This document shows, in pieces, positions 11,193 through 21,535 of a stretch of DNA of 64,000 nucleotides. The stretch's first letter is position 1; the number at the start of each line of letters is the position of its first letter. Below the pieces are notes generated by a model. The model was given only the letters and a program-made list of their open reading frames with translations. It was not told where the DNA came from and searched no databases. The translations under genes were made by a program, and so were the position numbers. The stretch is from Tritrichomonas foetus (taxonomy: Eukaryota > Parabasalia > Tritrichomonadida > Tritrichomonadidae): NCBI GenBank assembly GCA_001839685.1, contig MLAK01000685.1, positions 1 through 64,000 on the forward strand, given 5' to 3'.

Positions 11193-11525
11193 GTATTTTA
11201 AATTCATATGCTTTTTCTTTATTCGATAATAAAAATTTGCATTTTGTATTATATTTTCTATTTCTTACTACTTTTTTCTTAACTCTAAAAATATATTCAT
11301 ATTATAGTAATTTTGATTATTGTGTAGTTGATCATCAAGAATCAATTTGATCTGGATTTATAGTCCGTGAATTCAGTGAATGCGTTACAATTAAATATAT
11401 TTAAATATATATTTAGTTATTATGGGCAGATTGATTTGGAATGATAAAATAAGCAATAAAAAGGAGAAAGTTGATATCTAATATGAATCTTTATTACAAT
11501 TAACAAAAAATAATTATGGACTTTA
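11193..11525. other. convergent intergenic region
   Basis: It lies between the 3' ends of the EF-hand gene and the small coiled-coil gene. It is AT-rich, with short TATTTAAATATATATTTA-like palindromic runs near 11395-11415 and nothing else recognisable. Confidence 0.5.
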
Positions 11526-11873
11526 TTAGTCGTGTGAATGTTCTCCATTATTTTCTTTGGCCTCTTCAATTTCAGTTTTACACACATTTACAAGCATTTG
11601 AAGTTCAATTGTTGTATTTTTTTCTTCTTCAATTTTCTCTTCGAGTTCCTTTTTGGCACGAAGTTGAGCGAGTAATTCTTTGTTTTTCTTAATTGATTGT
11701 CGAAGCTGATTCTGAAGCTTTTCTTTTTCTTTATCTAATTCATTAAGTCGTTTTTTTGCGTTGTCATCATCTTTTTTCGCACTCAACGGATTATCCACAG
11801 CCTGGCTTCCTGGTTCATATGATTTTGATCGATCATTTTTGGTAAATTTGCTTTCAAAGCGTTGTTTTTCCAT
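11526..11873 (-). CDS. small coiled-coil protein
   Basis: A 115-residue hydrophilic protein. Residues 1-35 look disordered; residues about 38-105 form one long predicted coiled coil with Leu/Ile heptads and many Lys and Glu (RLNELDKEKEKLQNQLRQ...). It ends in a His/Glu-rich tail. The start at 11873 is the first ATG of the frame; the open frame directly upstream has no ATG and was rejected. No family is recognised. Composition and length fit small cytoskeletal or adaptor coiled coils. It is convergent with the EF-hand gene. Confidence 0.6.
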   Translation of the reverse strand: MEKQRFESKFTKNDRSKSYEPGSQAVDNPLSAKKDDDNAKKRLNELDKEKEKLQNQLRQSIKKNKELLAQLRAKKELEEKIEEEKNTTIELQMLVNVCKTEIEEAKENNGEHSHD

Positions 11874-12353
11874 TTAATATGGCCGTTTAAAAATTGAAAT
11901 TTCAATCTCATTCAATGAGTGACCAAAATAAACCTCAAAAAGCTGGTTTCCAACCAAATCCCAAAATATCTTCTGTATAATTACATGACCTATAACTGAC
12001 TGTACTAATATTTTACAATTATGTATTTTTATTAACCACACCGAAAGATCATCATTTAAATAATGCAAAATTATGAATCTTCATTTCCATTTAAACTCCG
12101 TTTGTCCAATTCAAATCAACTCACATGTTGTGAATCACAGTCATAGGTTATATGCTCAATACAGTATGGAGGATTTCTTCAAAAAATTGAAGGAAAAAAG
12201 AAAAAAATTGAAAAAAGAAAAAAAAGATGAGATAAAAAAATAACTTTTCTCGATTTCTATATATATACCTTTTACTGTTATAATAATAATATTAAATGAC
12301 ATACATTATTAAATGAACAACAAATTCATTCACACAAAATATTGGAAAATGCT
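11874..12353. other. AT-rich intergenic region
   Basis: Contains an A-rich stretch at about 12180-12240. No coding or RNA feature is supported. Confidence 0.5.
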
Positions 12354-13781
12354 TCATTCGACTGCTTCTTCTTCTTCTTCCTCTTCTTCATTATTTCGAG
12401 CGTGTCCATTCAAATCCACAACGCTTTGTAATTGATTTGGATTTTGGTTGAGTTGTTCCTGCTCTTTTTCGTTCAAGACTGAGTTTTGTTGCTGTTGAAC
12501 GACCTGCTCAGGGAAGACTTCATTAAAAGGCGGCAAGCCCGGTATATCTATTGTTCTTGAATCAGTCTGCATAACTGCCTGCTCGGAATGAACCTCGTTG
12601 GATGACTTTGTGACATCATCACCACTTCTGTTTCTGACCCAGAATTTCACCATTCCTTCCTGGCCAGTCGAAGCGAGAATGTGGCCGAGTGGGTGGTACC
12701 TTAATTGATAGATGGCATGCGTATGTGCTTTTGGTAATGAAAAAAGTGGTCTTTCATTTCCGACACACCACCAGTGCATTTCACCTGTGAAGCCGCCAGA
12801 CACAAACAAGTCTTCTTGTGTAGGATGCCAAGCAATAGTAAACACATCTTTTTCGTGTCCTTGAAATGCCATCATTTCACCGACCATTCTTGTGTCGATT
12901 AATCTGATTTTTGAATCTCTGCCAGACGATAGAATCCAATTTCCATTCTGGTTCCACTGGACTTTTGTGACAACGTTCTTATGAAGGTTCATCGTTGCCA
13001 AATTGGTGCCAACCCTTGGATCAAACAATCGAATTGTTCCATCTTTCGCGCCACTTGCAATCAAGCCGCGTGATGGGTGCCAGTCAACTGTCCTCACATT
13101 GCAGCCGTGGTCCTGTAAACAGCTCTCTTCTTGGCGTGTCGCAAGATCCCATATCTTAATTGTGGTGTCATCACTGCAGGATGCAAATTTCCTATCGCAT
13201 GGTGAAAATGACAATTGACGAACTTTATCGTTGTGTATCGTCCATTGCTCGATAACGTCGTAATTTGATTGCCATACTTTTAATAGGTTCTTTTCGTCGA
13301 CCGTGAGCATGTAATCGCCGGAATGAGACCACACAAGTTCAAAAATGGCACAGTCGACATCATGGCGCTGCATGATGATTTCGAATTGAAATCCAACGCC
13401 GTTCCATAATGTAACAATTCCGCTTTGGTAGCCTGCAACAATACGTTTCCCATCTGGTTGCCATGCCATTGCATTTACGCCGGATCGTTTTTTGTTCGTT
13501 GCCGCTCTGATAAATTTCGAAGTGATGCTTGTTCCGAGAGTATCGTAAACAAAAGTTGGCTCAAGGAGTCTGAATTGGTCGGGAATATTTTGCGGGTATT
13601 GAACGAAGCTTCTGAATGGAAGATTTTGCTTGTACATTGAAAAAGCTTGATGATGGTCGATATAACGACGAGTAATTTGTTTTCGCTGACGACGTCCATC
13701 GTAAACCTGTTCGGGTTGATGGAACGATTCGTTATTTGCTGTTTGCAGGGTGTCTTCGTCTTCGTCAAATCCGTAGTTCAT
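12354..13781 (-). CDS. WDR33/Pfs2 pre-mRNA 3'-end processing WD40 protein
   Basis: WDR33 (yeast Pfs2) is the WD40 subunit of the cleavage and polyadenylation factor that helps recognise the poly(A) signal in the nucleus. The 475-residue product has the family's N-terminal region (RRQRKQITRRYIDHH, then KFIRAATNKKRSGVNAMAW), followed by a seven-bladed propeller at about residues 95-385. Family hallmarks are visible: TLWNG, FSPCDRKFASCSDD, DWHPSRGL, HKNVVTKVQWNQNGNWILS and YHPLGHILAS. The tail is short and rich in Gln and Glu, lacking the collagen-like region of animal WDR33, so it resembles yeast Pfs2. It is divergent from the SAPS-like gene, 368 bases away. In trichomonads the inferred poly(A) signal is UAAA, so its RNA contacts would be interesting. 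Confidence 0.9.
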   Translation of the reverse strand: MNYGFDEDEDTLQTANNESFHQPEQVYDGRRQRKQITRRYIDHHQAFSMYKQNLPFRSFVQYPQNIPDQFRLLEPTFVYDTLGTSITSKFIRAATNKKRSGVNAMAWQPDGKRIVAGYQSGIVTLWNGVGFQFEIIMQRHDVDCAIFELVWSHSGDYMLTVDEKNLLKVWQSNYDVIEQWTIHNDKVRQLSFSPCDRKFASCSDDTTIKIWDLATRQEESCLQDHGCNVRTVDWHPSRGLIASGAKDGTIRLFDPRVGTNLATMNLHKNVVTKVQWNQNGNWILSSGRDSKIRLIDTRMVGEMMAFQGHEKDVFTIAWHPTQEDLFVSGGFTGEMHWWCVGNERPLFSLPKAHTHAIYQLRYHPLGHILASTGQEGMVKFWVRNRSGDDVTKSSNEVHSEQAVMQTDSRTIDIPGLPPFNEVFPEQVVQQQQNSVLNEKEQEQLNQNPNQLQSVVDLNGHARNNEEEEEEEEAVE

Positions 13782-14149
13782 TTTTGTTGATTTAAATCTA
13801 GAGAACTTTTTGATTGATATGACGGTTATTTAACCTTACTAATAGTGAATATGGTGAAACAAAGGCCAAATAAAACCTAAATTTCAATCAAATGGGAAAA
13901 TGAAGTAGAAATCTAGCAGTGTTAATCAGGTTGATATTAAACAATGATATGACAAATACTAAGAAACACTATGTATGTAATGTATTTTATAATGTGAACT
14001 CAGAAATATCAATATTTGCATCATCAGACATTTGTATCAATGACCTAATATCAATTCAAAAATTGCAAAATAAATGGTCATTTTGTTTCAGAATTTATTT
14101 CCAAGGGCAAATTCAAAACGTACACTTTTTTGTGTAATTTAGCAAAAAA
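13782..14149. other. divergent promoter region (WDR33 and SAPS-like genes)
   Basis: A 368-base AT-rich spacer between two divergent genes. The frame open at 13919-14137 starts at TTG and has no protein-like composition. Confidence 0.5.
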
Positions 14150-15586
14150 ATGTCTTGGCGATATCGAAAGGACACATTTCAAAATATTGCTGACATCATT
14201 GCAAGTAAAGATTGTTCGCTTACACTTCTTGCACGCGCACCTAACGTGAAAGCCGCTTTCAAACGACAAAATAAAAATCTTTTAGAATATCTAATCGCAC
14301 ACCTCCAGGAAGTAATAGACATTGCACTTGGTGATAAGAAGGCAGATAATGATGCTGTTGCTGCATTGTGCATGTTTTTCTTGACAAATCAAAGTCCATC
14401 ATTTACAGCGCAATTTTCGAACAATCCACTGTTTTTAATGAGATTAAGTAAATACATAACCGATGATAGTCTTACTGAAAGAGGATTAATTTCATTTGCT
14501 CGAATTTTAGAATTTTTAGTGAAAGTGTCAAATGGATTTGTTCTCAAAATGTTTCCTAATCGAGACAAATTGATTCCAATGCTTCTTCGTCACATCAAGA
14601 ACTTTTCAATTTATTCCTTGTTATGCGAAATCACAGATCATGGCCATAAAGTCACACTAGAATATTTAGAATCGATAAATGCAAGCAAACTCATATTTGA
14701 AGCACTTGGTAATGATACATTTTTGAATGGTCGAATATTAACGTTATTAACCAATATTATTAGCTCAGGACTTCCTGGATCTCCTTTGGTAACTTTTCTT
14801 GTTGATGAGAAACAACTTAATAAGATTTTCACATTTGCAATGAGTGATAATCAACGTGTTTCAAGTCAATCCTTCAAATTATTGCTCGAAATCACAGGAC
14901 TATGCGATGAAGACTTAGAAGACTCAGATGATGAAGATTCAGATGCACATCGCATTTTCACATATATTGTATCAAAGATGCCAGAAATTTGTGATTTTAT
15001 CGGTTCTCCAAAACCATTCTGTGCTGCAAAATCGGTTGCAAATGACCTTTTAGTTAGTGTCATTTCAACCTGTGAAAAAATTCCAGAGAAAGTTTACAAA
15101 TTATTAGATTCACTTTTCCCACGATTTTTTGAACAACCTACAAGATCGTCACTTCATTGTTTATATGTGAAATTGCTTAATGCTGTAGTTGACAGAGATG
15201 ACGACTATTTCGTTAAATATGATCTTCGTCCACAAATTGTTTCAGCATTTGAAAAGAAAGATAAAATACTTGCAGCTTATTGGGGACATCTCCACAAGAT
15301 TACACAAAGAATAATTGACTCAAAATGTCACTTTAAGAAAGACTGCCCTGGTTGGAACGATTACTTAAATGGAAGATTCCAAACAATGAAGAAGGTGATG
15401 TCAGCTGGATATGGTGGACCTGTCCCGAAGGAGTCTCTTTCTGGAAGCAGCTCAGATGATTTGGACTTCAAGCCACCAAGCAAGTTCTACTTGATGAGCG
15501 AAAGGAAGAATATTCAATTCATTACACAAGATGAACTTGATGATGATTTCGATGATAGACTTGCTTTACGAGGAAGACGCAAGTGA
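14150..15586 (+). CDS. SAPS-like PP6/Sit4 phosphatase regulatory subunit
   Basis: A 478-residue all-helical protein. Its N-terminus (W-R-Y...TFQNIADIIASKDCSLTLLARAPNVKAAFKRQNKNLLEYL) has the pattern that opens SAPS/Sit4-associated proteins: an aromatic start, then LL...TL..LL..d.....K.QN..LL.FL. The middle is repeat-like and helical, with an acidic stretch (DLEDSDDEDSD) near residue 260, and the C-terminus is acidic and Ser-rich. SAPS proteins are regulatory subunits of the PP6-type Ser/Thr phosphatase, acting in cell-cycle and membrane-trafficking control. The match is by pattern only, so an unrelated ARM-like protein is possible. No signal peptide or membrane segment is seen. Confidence 0.5.
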   Translation: MSWRYRKDTFQNIADIIASKDCSLTLLARAPNVKAAFKRQNKNLLEYLIAHLQEVIDIALGDKKADNDAVAALCMFFLTNQSPSFTAQFSNNPLFLMRLSKYITDDSLTERGLISFARILEFLVKVSNGFVLKMFPNRDKLIPMLLRHIKNFSIYSLLCEITDHGHKVTLEYLESINASKLIFEALGNDTFLNGRILTLLTNIISSGLPGSPLVTFLVDEKQLNKIFTFAMSDNQRVSSQSFKLLLEITGLCDEDLEDSDDEDSDAHRIFTYIVSKMPEICDFIGSPKPFCAAKSVANDLLVSVISTCEKIPEKVYKLLDSLFPRFFEQPTRSSLHCLYVKLLNAVVDRDDDYFVKYDLRPQIVSAFEKKDKILAAYWGHLHKITQRIIDSKCHFKKDCPGWNDYLNGRFQTMKKVMSAGYGGPVPKESLSGSSSDDLDFKPPSKFYLMSERKNIQFITQDELDDDFDDRLALRGRRK

Positions 15587-16023
15587 TTCTACTGTTTTAT
15601 CTAGAGATAAAATAATAATACAAATAACTATGCAAATAACCATACAAATAATAATATCTTTAAAGGCGCAATTTCGATAATATTATTTCTAATTTTTTGT
15701 TTCTGAAATTATTCCCATCGCATTTGATGTAATGCAGTTAACAGAATCATTCTAATCTCATTAATTGAACAATGTTCAATAGAAAGAACATGTATTAATA
15801 TCATTCGTTATATTAATGCATTAGTATAACCTTTAATGAAGATTAGTTTAACCGAAATGCAAATTTGGTTTCGAATAGAGGCAATTTTCATTTATATTCT
15901 ATAATTCTCTTCGTGTGTAACTACGCTCACATTAATGATTAATCAGAAGTGGGAATATTTCACGATCAAATGATGGAGATTTGAACATTTTACTTTTCAT
16001 ATAACATTTCAGTATAAAATCTC
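15587..16023. other. AT-rich intergenic region
   Basis: Nothing recognisable beyond short direct repeats of AACAT/AATAATA type. Confidence 0.5.
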
Positions 16024-16668
16024 ATGCCGATTTATTTTGTACATGTCGTCAGGTTGCCGGATAACCTTACATTATCTGCAACTCTTGATGATGATGCAAA
16101 TTCAACAAATCTTATAAAAGAAGCACGCCGTTTCTATCCTCAACTTTCAAATGCATCCGCACCAAGATTAAGCTTTAAACTTCAAGCAGGAACAATTCAT
16201 ATCTCCACACATCAAGGTTTCTTTTCAGTTTGCGCCACAGATTTACAGTTTGAAACCCGCACGGCCTATGAATTTCTTGATAGTGTAAATTCAGCTTTCT
16301 ACAATGAATATGGTGGCGCAATCACTGCAGCCGAACGAGAATACGTTTTCATGGATTTCCACCAGACTCTTGACCTTCTCCGCTCCCGTTATATGAAAAT
16401 CGTCGCCGACCAAAATCTTGGAATGCTTCAAAACGAACTTGATGGAGTCAGACAGACAATGACCAACAATGTGAAATCGGCCTTAATCATGCATGATAAG
16501 CTCGGCGAAGTTGAATCCATGTCACAAAATTTGGTCAATTCGGCTGGAATGTTTGCAAATGAATCCAAAAATTTGAATAGAATGCATCTTTGGAGAACAT
16601 ATGGCCGTCCAACAGTTATTATATCGATTGTTGTGTTGGTTTATTACCTTGTGTCACTGATTATTTAA
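16024..16668 (+). CDS. Sec22-like longin R-SNARE
   Basis: Sec22 is the R-SNARE of ER-Golgi transport. This 214-residue protein has the expected order: an N-terminal longin domain (about 1-115), a SNARE motif (about 130-188) opening with NLGMLQNELDGVRQTM, and a C-terminal membrane anchor (about 196-214). Length matches Sec22. Aligned by its heptads, the ionic zero-layer position, normally Arg, is Met156 (NVKSALIMHDKL against NV..VL.R...L). The protein is therefore R-SNARE-like by homology but without the layer residue. The stop is in a TAAA context. It presumably works with the endomembrane genes seen elsewhere in this window, such as YIF1. Confidence 0.8.
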   Translation: MPIYFVHVVRLPDNLTLSATLDDDANSTNLIKEARRFYPQLSNASAPRLSFKLQAGTIHISTHQGFFSVCATDLQFETRTAYEFLDSVNSAFYNEYGGAITAAEREYVFMDFHQTLDLLRSRYMKIVADQNLGMLQNELDGVRQTMTNNVKSALIMHDKLGEVESMSQNLVNSAGMFANESKNLNRMHLWRTYGRPTVIISIVVLVYYLVSLII

Positions 16669-17293
16669 ATTCATATTGAATAAACTATTCTTTCATTTTA
16701 TTTTTTTTCTTAAATCGAATTTTTCAATGTGCGAACCAAATGTTAACAGCAATCAACCATATAAAATTACAGAGATACAATCGATGCACAACTCAATAAT
16801 ATAAAGTTAGAGAGAAAGAATATTCTCGTGAAGATTAAAAATATACCTGATGAAGAAGAAGTCGATTTATACGCAAAACAATAGAAAAATCAACAGTGCT
16901 ACATTTCTTTGATCTCTGAATCATCAAATGAAATTACTCCAACTAAATCTGCTTTATTATCAATATGATAATGATGAAATATAAAGTAAATACATTATAA
17001 ATACTATCTTATTTCGAATAAAAATCAATAAGCATTCTTTAGGACACTGACACACCACAACTCGACTTGTAATTGAGGAGAAGTCAATTTACGGAACCAC
17101 TAATTACCAAACTCATGGTCGACTTCCAGGAAAGAAAAATGTGAATTCATATAAAATTTTATGATAAATGTAGCCATAAGAATATTTGACAACTTGTTAT
17201 TTAGATGATATGAAGTTCGATAAAAATTGAATAGCATATTATTTCATTCAAAATTGAAAAATTACTGCGAAATTTTCACTTCATTTTTAGTTG
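16669..17293. other. AT-rich intergenic region
   Basis: No coding region, tRNA-like fold or notable repeat recognised. Confidence 0.5.
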
Positions 17294-18181
17294 ATGAATA
17301 CCAATACTTTAAGACTTTCATATCCACAATGGCAAGGTGGTGATCCAGGTTATTTAATGGAGAGATTAGGAGAATTTTCAAAACAAGACGCAACTCAGGG
17401 CTACATTTTGGGATCCAAAATTTTAAACCTATTAGTTCCACCAAGTGATGGACCATCAGCAGAAATTCCTATATCTACCTCTTTTACTGATGATGATCTT
17501 GCTGTGATAGATGGAATATATGCGAAAAAACCGATATTGAAACAGTTAACAGATGCAATTTCAATTATAAAGTCGCATCAACCACAAAAGATAATCACCC
17601 TTGGAGGAGAATGTTCAGTCAGTCTAGCACCATTTAGTTATTTATGTAATAAATACGAAAATGATATAGCTGCAATTTGGTTTGATGCTCATCCAGATTT
17701 TTCACTTCCAAAGGATTCACCAACAGATATTGGATTTCATGCAATGCCAGTCAGTCATTTACTTGGTATGGGCGATCAAGAAGTTCTCTCAATTTTACCT
17801 GGAAAACTTCCAGCAAGTAATTTATTGTATGCTGGATTAAGAGCAACAATGCCATATCATGATGAACGCATTAAATCTTTGGGAATTCCTAGATACACTC
17901 CTCAAGAATTAAGAAAGAATCCAAATGTAATTTCTGATTGGTTGAAGTCAAAGGGATGTTCGAAAGTCATTATTCATCTTGACTTGGATTGCATTGATCC
18001 TCAAGAATTAATAGCTGCTGTGGGAAGAGATCCAGATGGAATGAAAATTAATGAAGTAATTGAGAATATTGTTGAAATCAGTAAGATTTGTGAAATTGTT
18101 GGTTTTTCTGTAACAGAGCATATGCCAACCGTCGAAATGAAGCTTCGTAATTTGTTACACTCATTACCAGTTTTTGATTAA
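17294..18181 (+). CDS. arginase/agmatinase (ureohydrolase) family enzyme
   Basis: Ureohydrolases cleave guanidinium compounds such as arginine or agmatine with a two-manganese centre. The 295-residue protein keeps most ligands: D131-A-H133-x-D135 (FDAHPDF), D230-x-D232-x-x-D235 (HLDLDCIDP), His149 in a GFHAMPVSH segment, and a C-terminal TEHMP like the substrate-binding E-x-N-P. The first ligand motif, normally GGDH, reads GGEC, with Cys107 in place of His. This variant is seen by eye in some bacterial family members, so substrate and metal content are uncertain. I chose the ATG at 17294; the codon before it is an in-frame TTG. Bacterial transfer is possible, since the family is patchy in protists, but base composition matches the neighbours. 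Confidence 0.75.
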   Translation: MNTNTLRLSYPQWQGGDPGYLMERLGEFSKQDATQGYILGSKILNLLVPPSDGPSAEIPISTSFTDDDLAVIDGIYAKKPILKQLTDAISIIKSHQPQKIITLGGECSVSLAPFSYLCNKYENDIAAIWFDAHPDFSLPKDSPTDIGFHAMPVSHLLGMGDQEVLSILPGKLPASNLLYAGLRATMPYHDERIKSLGIPRYTPQELRKNPNVISDWLKSKGCSKVIIHLDLDCIDPQELIAAVGRDPDGMKINEVIENIVEISKICEIVGFSVTEHMPTVEMKLRNLLHSLPVFD

Positions 18182-18678
18182 ACGCATTATGTTTATTTTT
18201 TACATATATTTTATCTTCTCCATATTTTCATTTTGATTATACTCACATAGAAATTTGATTCCTTATTTTATGATTTAAATCACACAAAGATATAGATATA
18301 TAATATTTATCCTAATTCACAATTCTATTTTCGGGAAATATTTGATATTCATGATTATTTCAAAATTTATCGACATATACATAGTAGAACAAATTAAACA
18401 TTATTAACATGTGAAATAAATAAGATACAAGAATGAAAGCGCATTAAAATATATTTTTTTTTCTGATCAACCAAATTAAAATAATCATTAAAAAGCTAAT
18501 TAAATAAAATTAGCTGTTTTTGAACAATTCAGCTGTATTAAACACGTGGACAGACTTTTCACTTTTAATAATTTTTTACTTTAGATGGAAATGGAATATT
18601 CATCGATATAAAATCTCATAAAAAATATTCAATTTTTCTATGTTTATTTGGCCAATGAAACTTACCCTAAAATAAAAA
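18182..18678. other. AT-rich intergenic region
   Basis: Nothing recognisable; probably the 3' end of the arginase-family gene and the promoter of the CAP-Gly gene. Confidence 0.5.
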
Positions 18679-21249
18679 ATGGAAGTCGGAACAATTATTT
18701 CACTCAAAAATATCAAAGGAGTCGTCAAATATGTTGGCGATTTCCATGAAGGCGAAGGCACATACGTCGGAATTGAGCTCGAAAAGCCAAAAGGAAGAAA
18801 TAATGGCACAATCAAAGGCAAAAAATACTTTGAATGTCCAGAAGGCCACGGTTTATTTCTCAAAATCGAAGATATAACTAGGCTCTGCAAGATCGTTTCA
18901 AAGCCTTTAGCCGTATCGCGAAGCACAGACAAATTCGAATCATTAAGTCACGGACCTCTACTCAAAGAGTCGCGAAGTTCAAGTGAATTCGAAGTCAAAA
19001 CTCCAGTCCATTCACCATCAACCGGCAATTTATCGATTCCACTCAATACTCCCCAAAATTCATCAAAATCGCCAATCTCAAGCAGTCCCAAGTTGTCTCG
19101 CGGAACTCCGAGTAACAAAGTCTGGCATCCTTTGCCAAAAGGTGACCAATCCCCGAAAGGTACTCGTGGAAACCCCACAAAAAATAATCCAAATACTCCA
19201 CCAGCCAAACAAGCAGCAGATGCAAGCAAATCAAAGCATATGGTTACTTCTGCATCAGGAAACTTGAATGCTAAATCACCAAAGCAATCAAATGGAATGA
19301 AACTCATAAAAAGTACAAAAGATTCCGAAGTCTCAAAATCATCAAATTTTATGTCAAAAAATAGCAAAACACATAATGCAGAAAATCAACATGTGGAAAG
19401 TCCATTATTATCAACAAAACCTTCACCAAAACCTTCTCCAGCAACACAATCATCATCAAGTTCTAAAAAACTTTCCAATAATGATGGAAAAAGCACGACA
19501 CCTTCTCCTCAATCAAACGCGCTTAAAAATGACGAAGGTGAAGATGTAGAAAACGATAATAAAACAGTGGTTAAATCTATTTCTGCTGATGAGATCAATC
19601 CACATAAACAGTCTCCTTTAGTCGACCCACAAGAACAGCTTCCAATTGCAAAAACTAGTCGTGAAACTTCATCTCTATCACCGACAACATTTTCATCTAA
19701 AAAGCTTCAAAAGAATCAAGACACTCTCAGTAGTCGCATGCTTGCAGAAATTGAAGAAACAGTGAATGAAGCTGAAGGCGAAGCTGTTAATGATGCATAT
19801 ATCGATAAAACTTTGATCTCACCTGATCTTCTAAAGAAAATTTCAGAACTTAAAGCAAAGTTAGAAGGTTATGGAAAACAAAGAAACTTGATCAAAAAGA
19901 AACTTTTAGATATTGCAGAACTTTACAAGAAAGAAAAAGCTGAAAATCATGAAAAAATTGTATCTATGGCAGAAGAAACTAAAACAAAGCTTATTCAAAC
20001 ACAAGTTAATTATGAAGCTGAAATGACTGACCTTGAAACACAAATTCTTGAATCTGCTGAAAGAACAAGACGCTATTTAGAAGTTGCTGATGAAGCACGT
20101 GCTCAAAAAGTGATGGAAATTCTCACACTTATTAATGAAGAACATGCTAGATACGAAGAAGATTTAGAATTATTTATAAATGCACAAAGAATTAATGTCA
20201 ATACAGCCACTCAATCCGTTCATATTTTAAATGAACGTTTGAAGAAAGTTGCAGAAAGAAGAATCGAAAATGATAAAAGAATAGTTTTAAAGAAAGATAC
20301 ACTCAATGATAAAGAAAATGAATTGGCTGAAAAAAGACCACGTTGGCAAGAAGTAACAGAACTTCGTACGACATTTTCCGAACTTTCTGAAAAAGCTGCA
20401 CATACGAAACGAATGTCTTTATATAAAGAAGCTGAACGAGATGGTGTTAAAAAATTTTATCAACTCTTTTCTGAAGTTCCTTTACTTGATTCACTTTATG
20501 TGACTTTAAGCATGGAACAGAAAACTACTAATAATGAAATTTTGCATTTATGTAAACTATCTAAATTAGTTTTAGGTGGTTTTATTTCAAATGCGACTAA
20601 AAGTACAGAATTATTTAACCAACTAAGAGAAATTGATGAATCTATTGACACCAATGAAAATCCTCCTTCTTTATTGGGAGTAATTGGAGCACTTGAAGCT
20701 GTTTCTTCAATTACACTAGAAAATGCCATAACCTCGAATTATTTGAATAATTATGCAAATAAAATAAGTAATGAAGAAGTAAAAGCTCAAGTTTTACAAC
20801 TAGCCAAAGAAATCACTGTTGATGTTCTTCATCCTGCGCTTTTAGATAATGATCAAAAAGAAGAATATACTGAATTAGTTAAAAGTTTGATCGATGAACT
20901 GAAAAGAGCTGAAATCGGTGAAGAAGACTGTGATTTGAAGGAATTCTTTGGAAAATTTGAAAAGTTTAGCAATAATGCAGCACATAAAGATATTGTTCAA
21001 GAATTCATTAATTTCCATCTACCTCCCAATGAATTGGAACAAAATAAAATTTCACCTGAAGTTCAAAAGAAACAACAAGAAAAGAAGGATTTGTTAATGA
21101 AAAGCCAACTCATGGAGGAAGAAATCAAAAAAGAAAAATTGAAGTTTGAATCCCTAAGAAATGAACTTGCTGAGCCTATGAAACTTTACACAGACCTTGC
21201 TGAACAACTTGGACAATTAAAGAAGGAGCTTAGCAAATATCAGACATAA
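18679..21249 (+). CDS. CAP-Gly coiled-coil protein, dynactin p150/CLIP-like
   Basis: CAP-Gly domains bind EEY-type tails of microtubules and their end-binding proteins. The domain occupies residues about 3-70 and contains the core motif GRNNG (39-43, canonical GKNDG) and EGHGLFL. A long Ser/Pro/Lys-rich basic linker (about 75-340) is a likely microtubule-binding disordered region. Predicted coiled coil runs from about 370 to 570, then a helical domain (about 575-780), then a second coiled coil near 800-850. This order (CAP-Gly, basic region, coiled coil, helical domain, coiled coil) resembles dynactin p150-Glued, at 856 residues somewhat shorter than animal p150. A CLIP-like protein is the alternative. 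A cytosolic dynein or microtubule plus-end role is inferred. Confidence 0.75.
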   Translation: MEVGTIISLKNIKGVVKYVGDFHEGEGTYVGIELEKPKGRNNGTIKGKKYFECPEGHGLFLKIEDITRLCKIVSKPLAVSRSTDKFESLSHGPLLKESRSSSEFEVKTPVHSPSTGNLSIPLNTPQNSSKSPISSSPKLSRGTPSNKVWHPLPKGDQSPKGTRGNPTKNNPNTPPAKQAADASKSKHMVTSASGNLNAKSPKQSNGMKLIKSTKDSEVSKSSNFMSKNSKTHNAENQHVESPLLSTKPSPKPSPATQSSSSSKKLSNNDGKSTTPSPQSNALKNDEGEDVENDNKTVVKSISADEINPHKQSPLVDPQEQLPIAKTSRETSSLSPTTFSSKKLQKNQDTLSSRMLAEIEETVNEAEGEAVNDAYIDKTLISPDLLKKISELKAKLEGYGKQRNLIKKKLLDIAELYKKEKAENHEKIVSMAEETKTKLIQTQVNYEAEMTDLETQILESAERTRRYLEVADEARAQKVMEILTLINEEHARYEEDLELFINAQRINVNTATQSVHILNERLKKVAERRIENDKRIVLKKDTLNDKENELAEKRPRWQEVTELRTTFSELSEKAAHTKRMSLYKEAERDGVKKFYQLFSEVPLLDSLYVTLSMEQKTTNNEILHLCKLSKLVLGGFISNATKSTELFNQLREIDESIDTNENPPSLLGVIGALEAVSSITLENAITSNYLNNYANKISNEEVKAQVLQLAKEITVDVLHPALLDNDQKEEYTELVKSLIDELKRAEIGEEDCDLKEFFGKFEKFSNNAAHKDIVQEFINFHLPPNELEQNKISPEVQKKQQEKKDLLMKSQLMEEEIKKEKLKFESLRNELAEPMKLYTDLAEQLGQLKKELSKYQT

Positions 21250-21535
21250 CAAACTACTTTATTTATTCCAAAAAAAAATGTAAACATATTTCTAAATAAA
21301 ATAAAATCAAAGGAAGGGTTTTTGACTTTTATATTTTTAATTTTTCTGCTTTACTTATGAATCTTGTTGTGACCAATGTTGTTTTTTCGAATTTAAGAAT
21401 AGACGAATTTATTTCTTTGTTATAGCTGCCAGTGGAAGGATTTATATATAACAATTCAGCTTTTTAAGAGTTAATCATGTATTCATTCAATAATGACCAA
21501 TTAACTTAATAAAAAGTTCTCAATTTTTTTTTTAC
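21250..21535. other. AT-rich spacer with Inr-like TCAAT
   Basis: A 286-base spacer. A CTCAATTTTT motif ends just before the ATG at 21536 and may act as initiator; nothing else is seen. Confidence 0.4.

Noticed and set aside
11874..12068. Open frame on the - strand directly abutting the small coiled-coil gene
   Set aside because: No ATG in the frame, composition random, AT-rich spacer.
13919..14137. Open frame between WDR33 and the SAPS-like gene
   Set aside because: TTG start and random composition; sits in the divergent promoter region.
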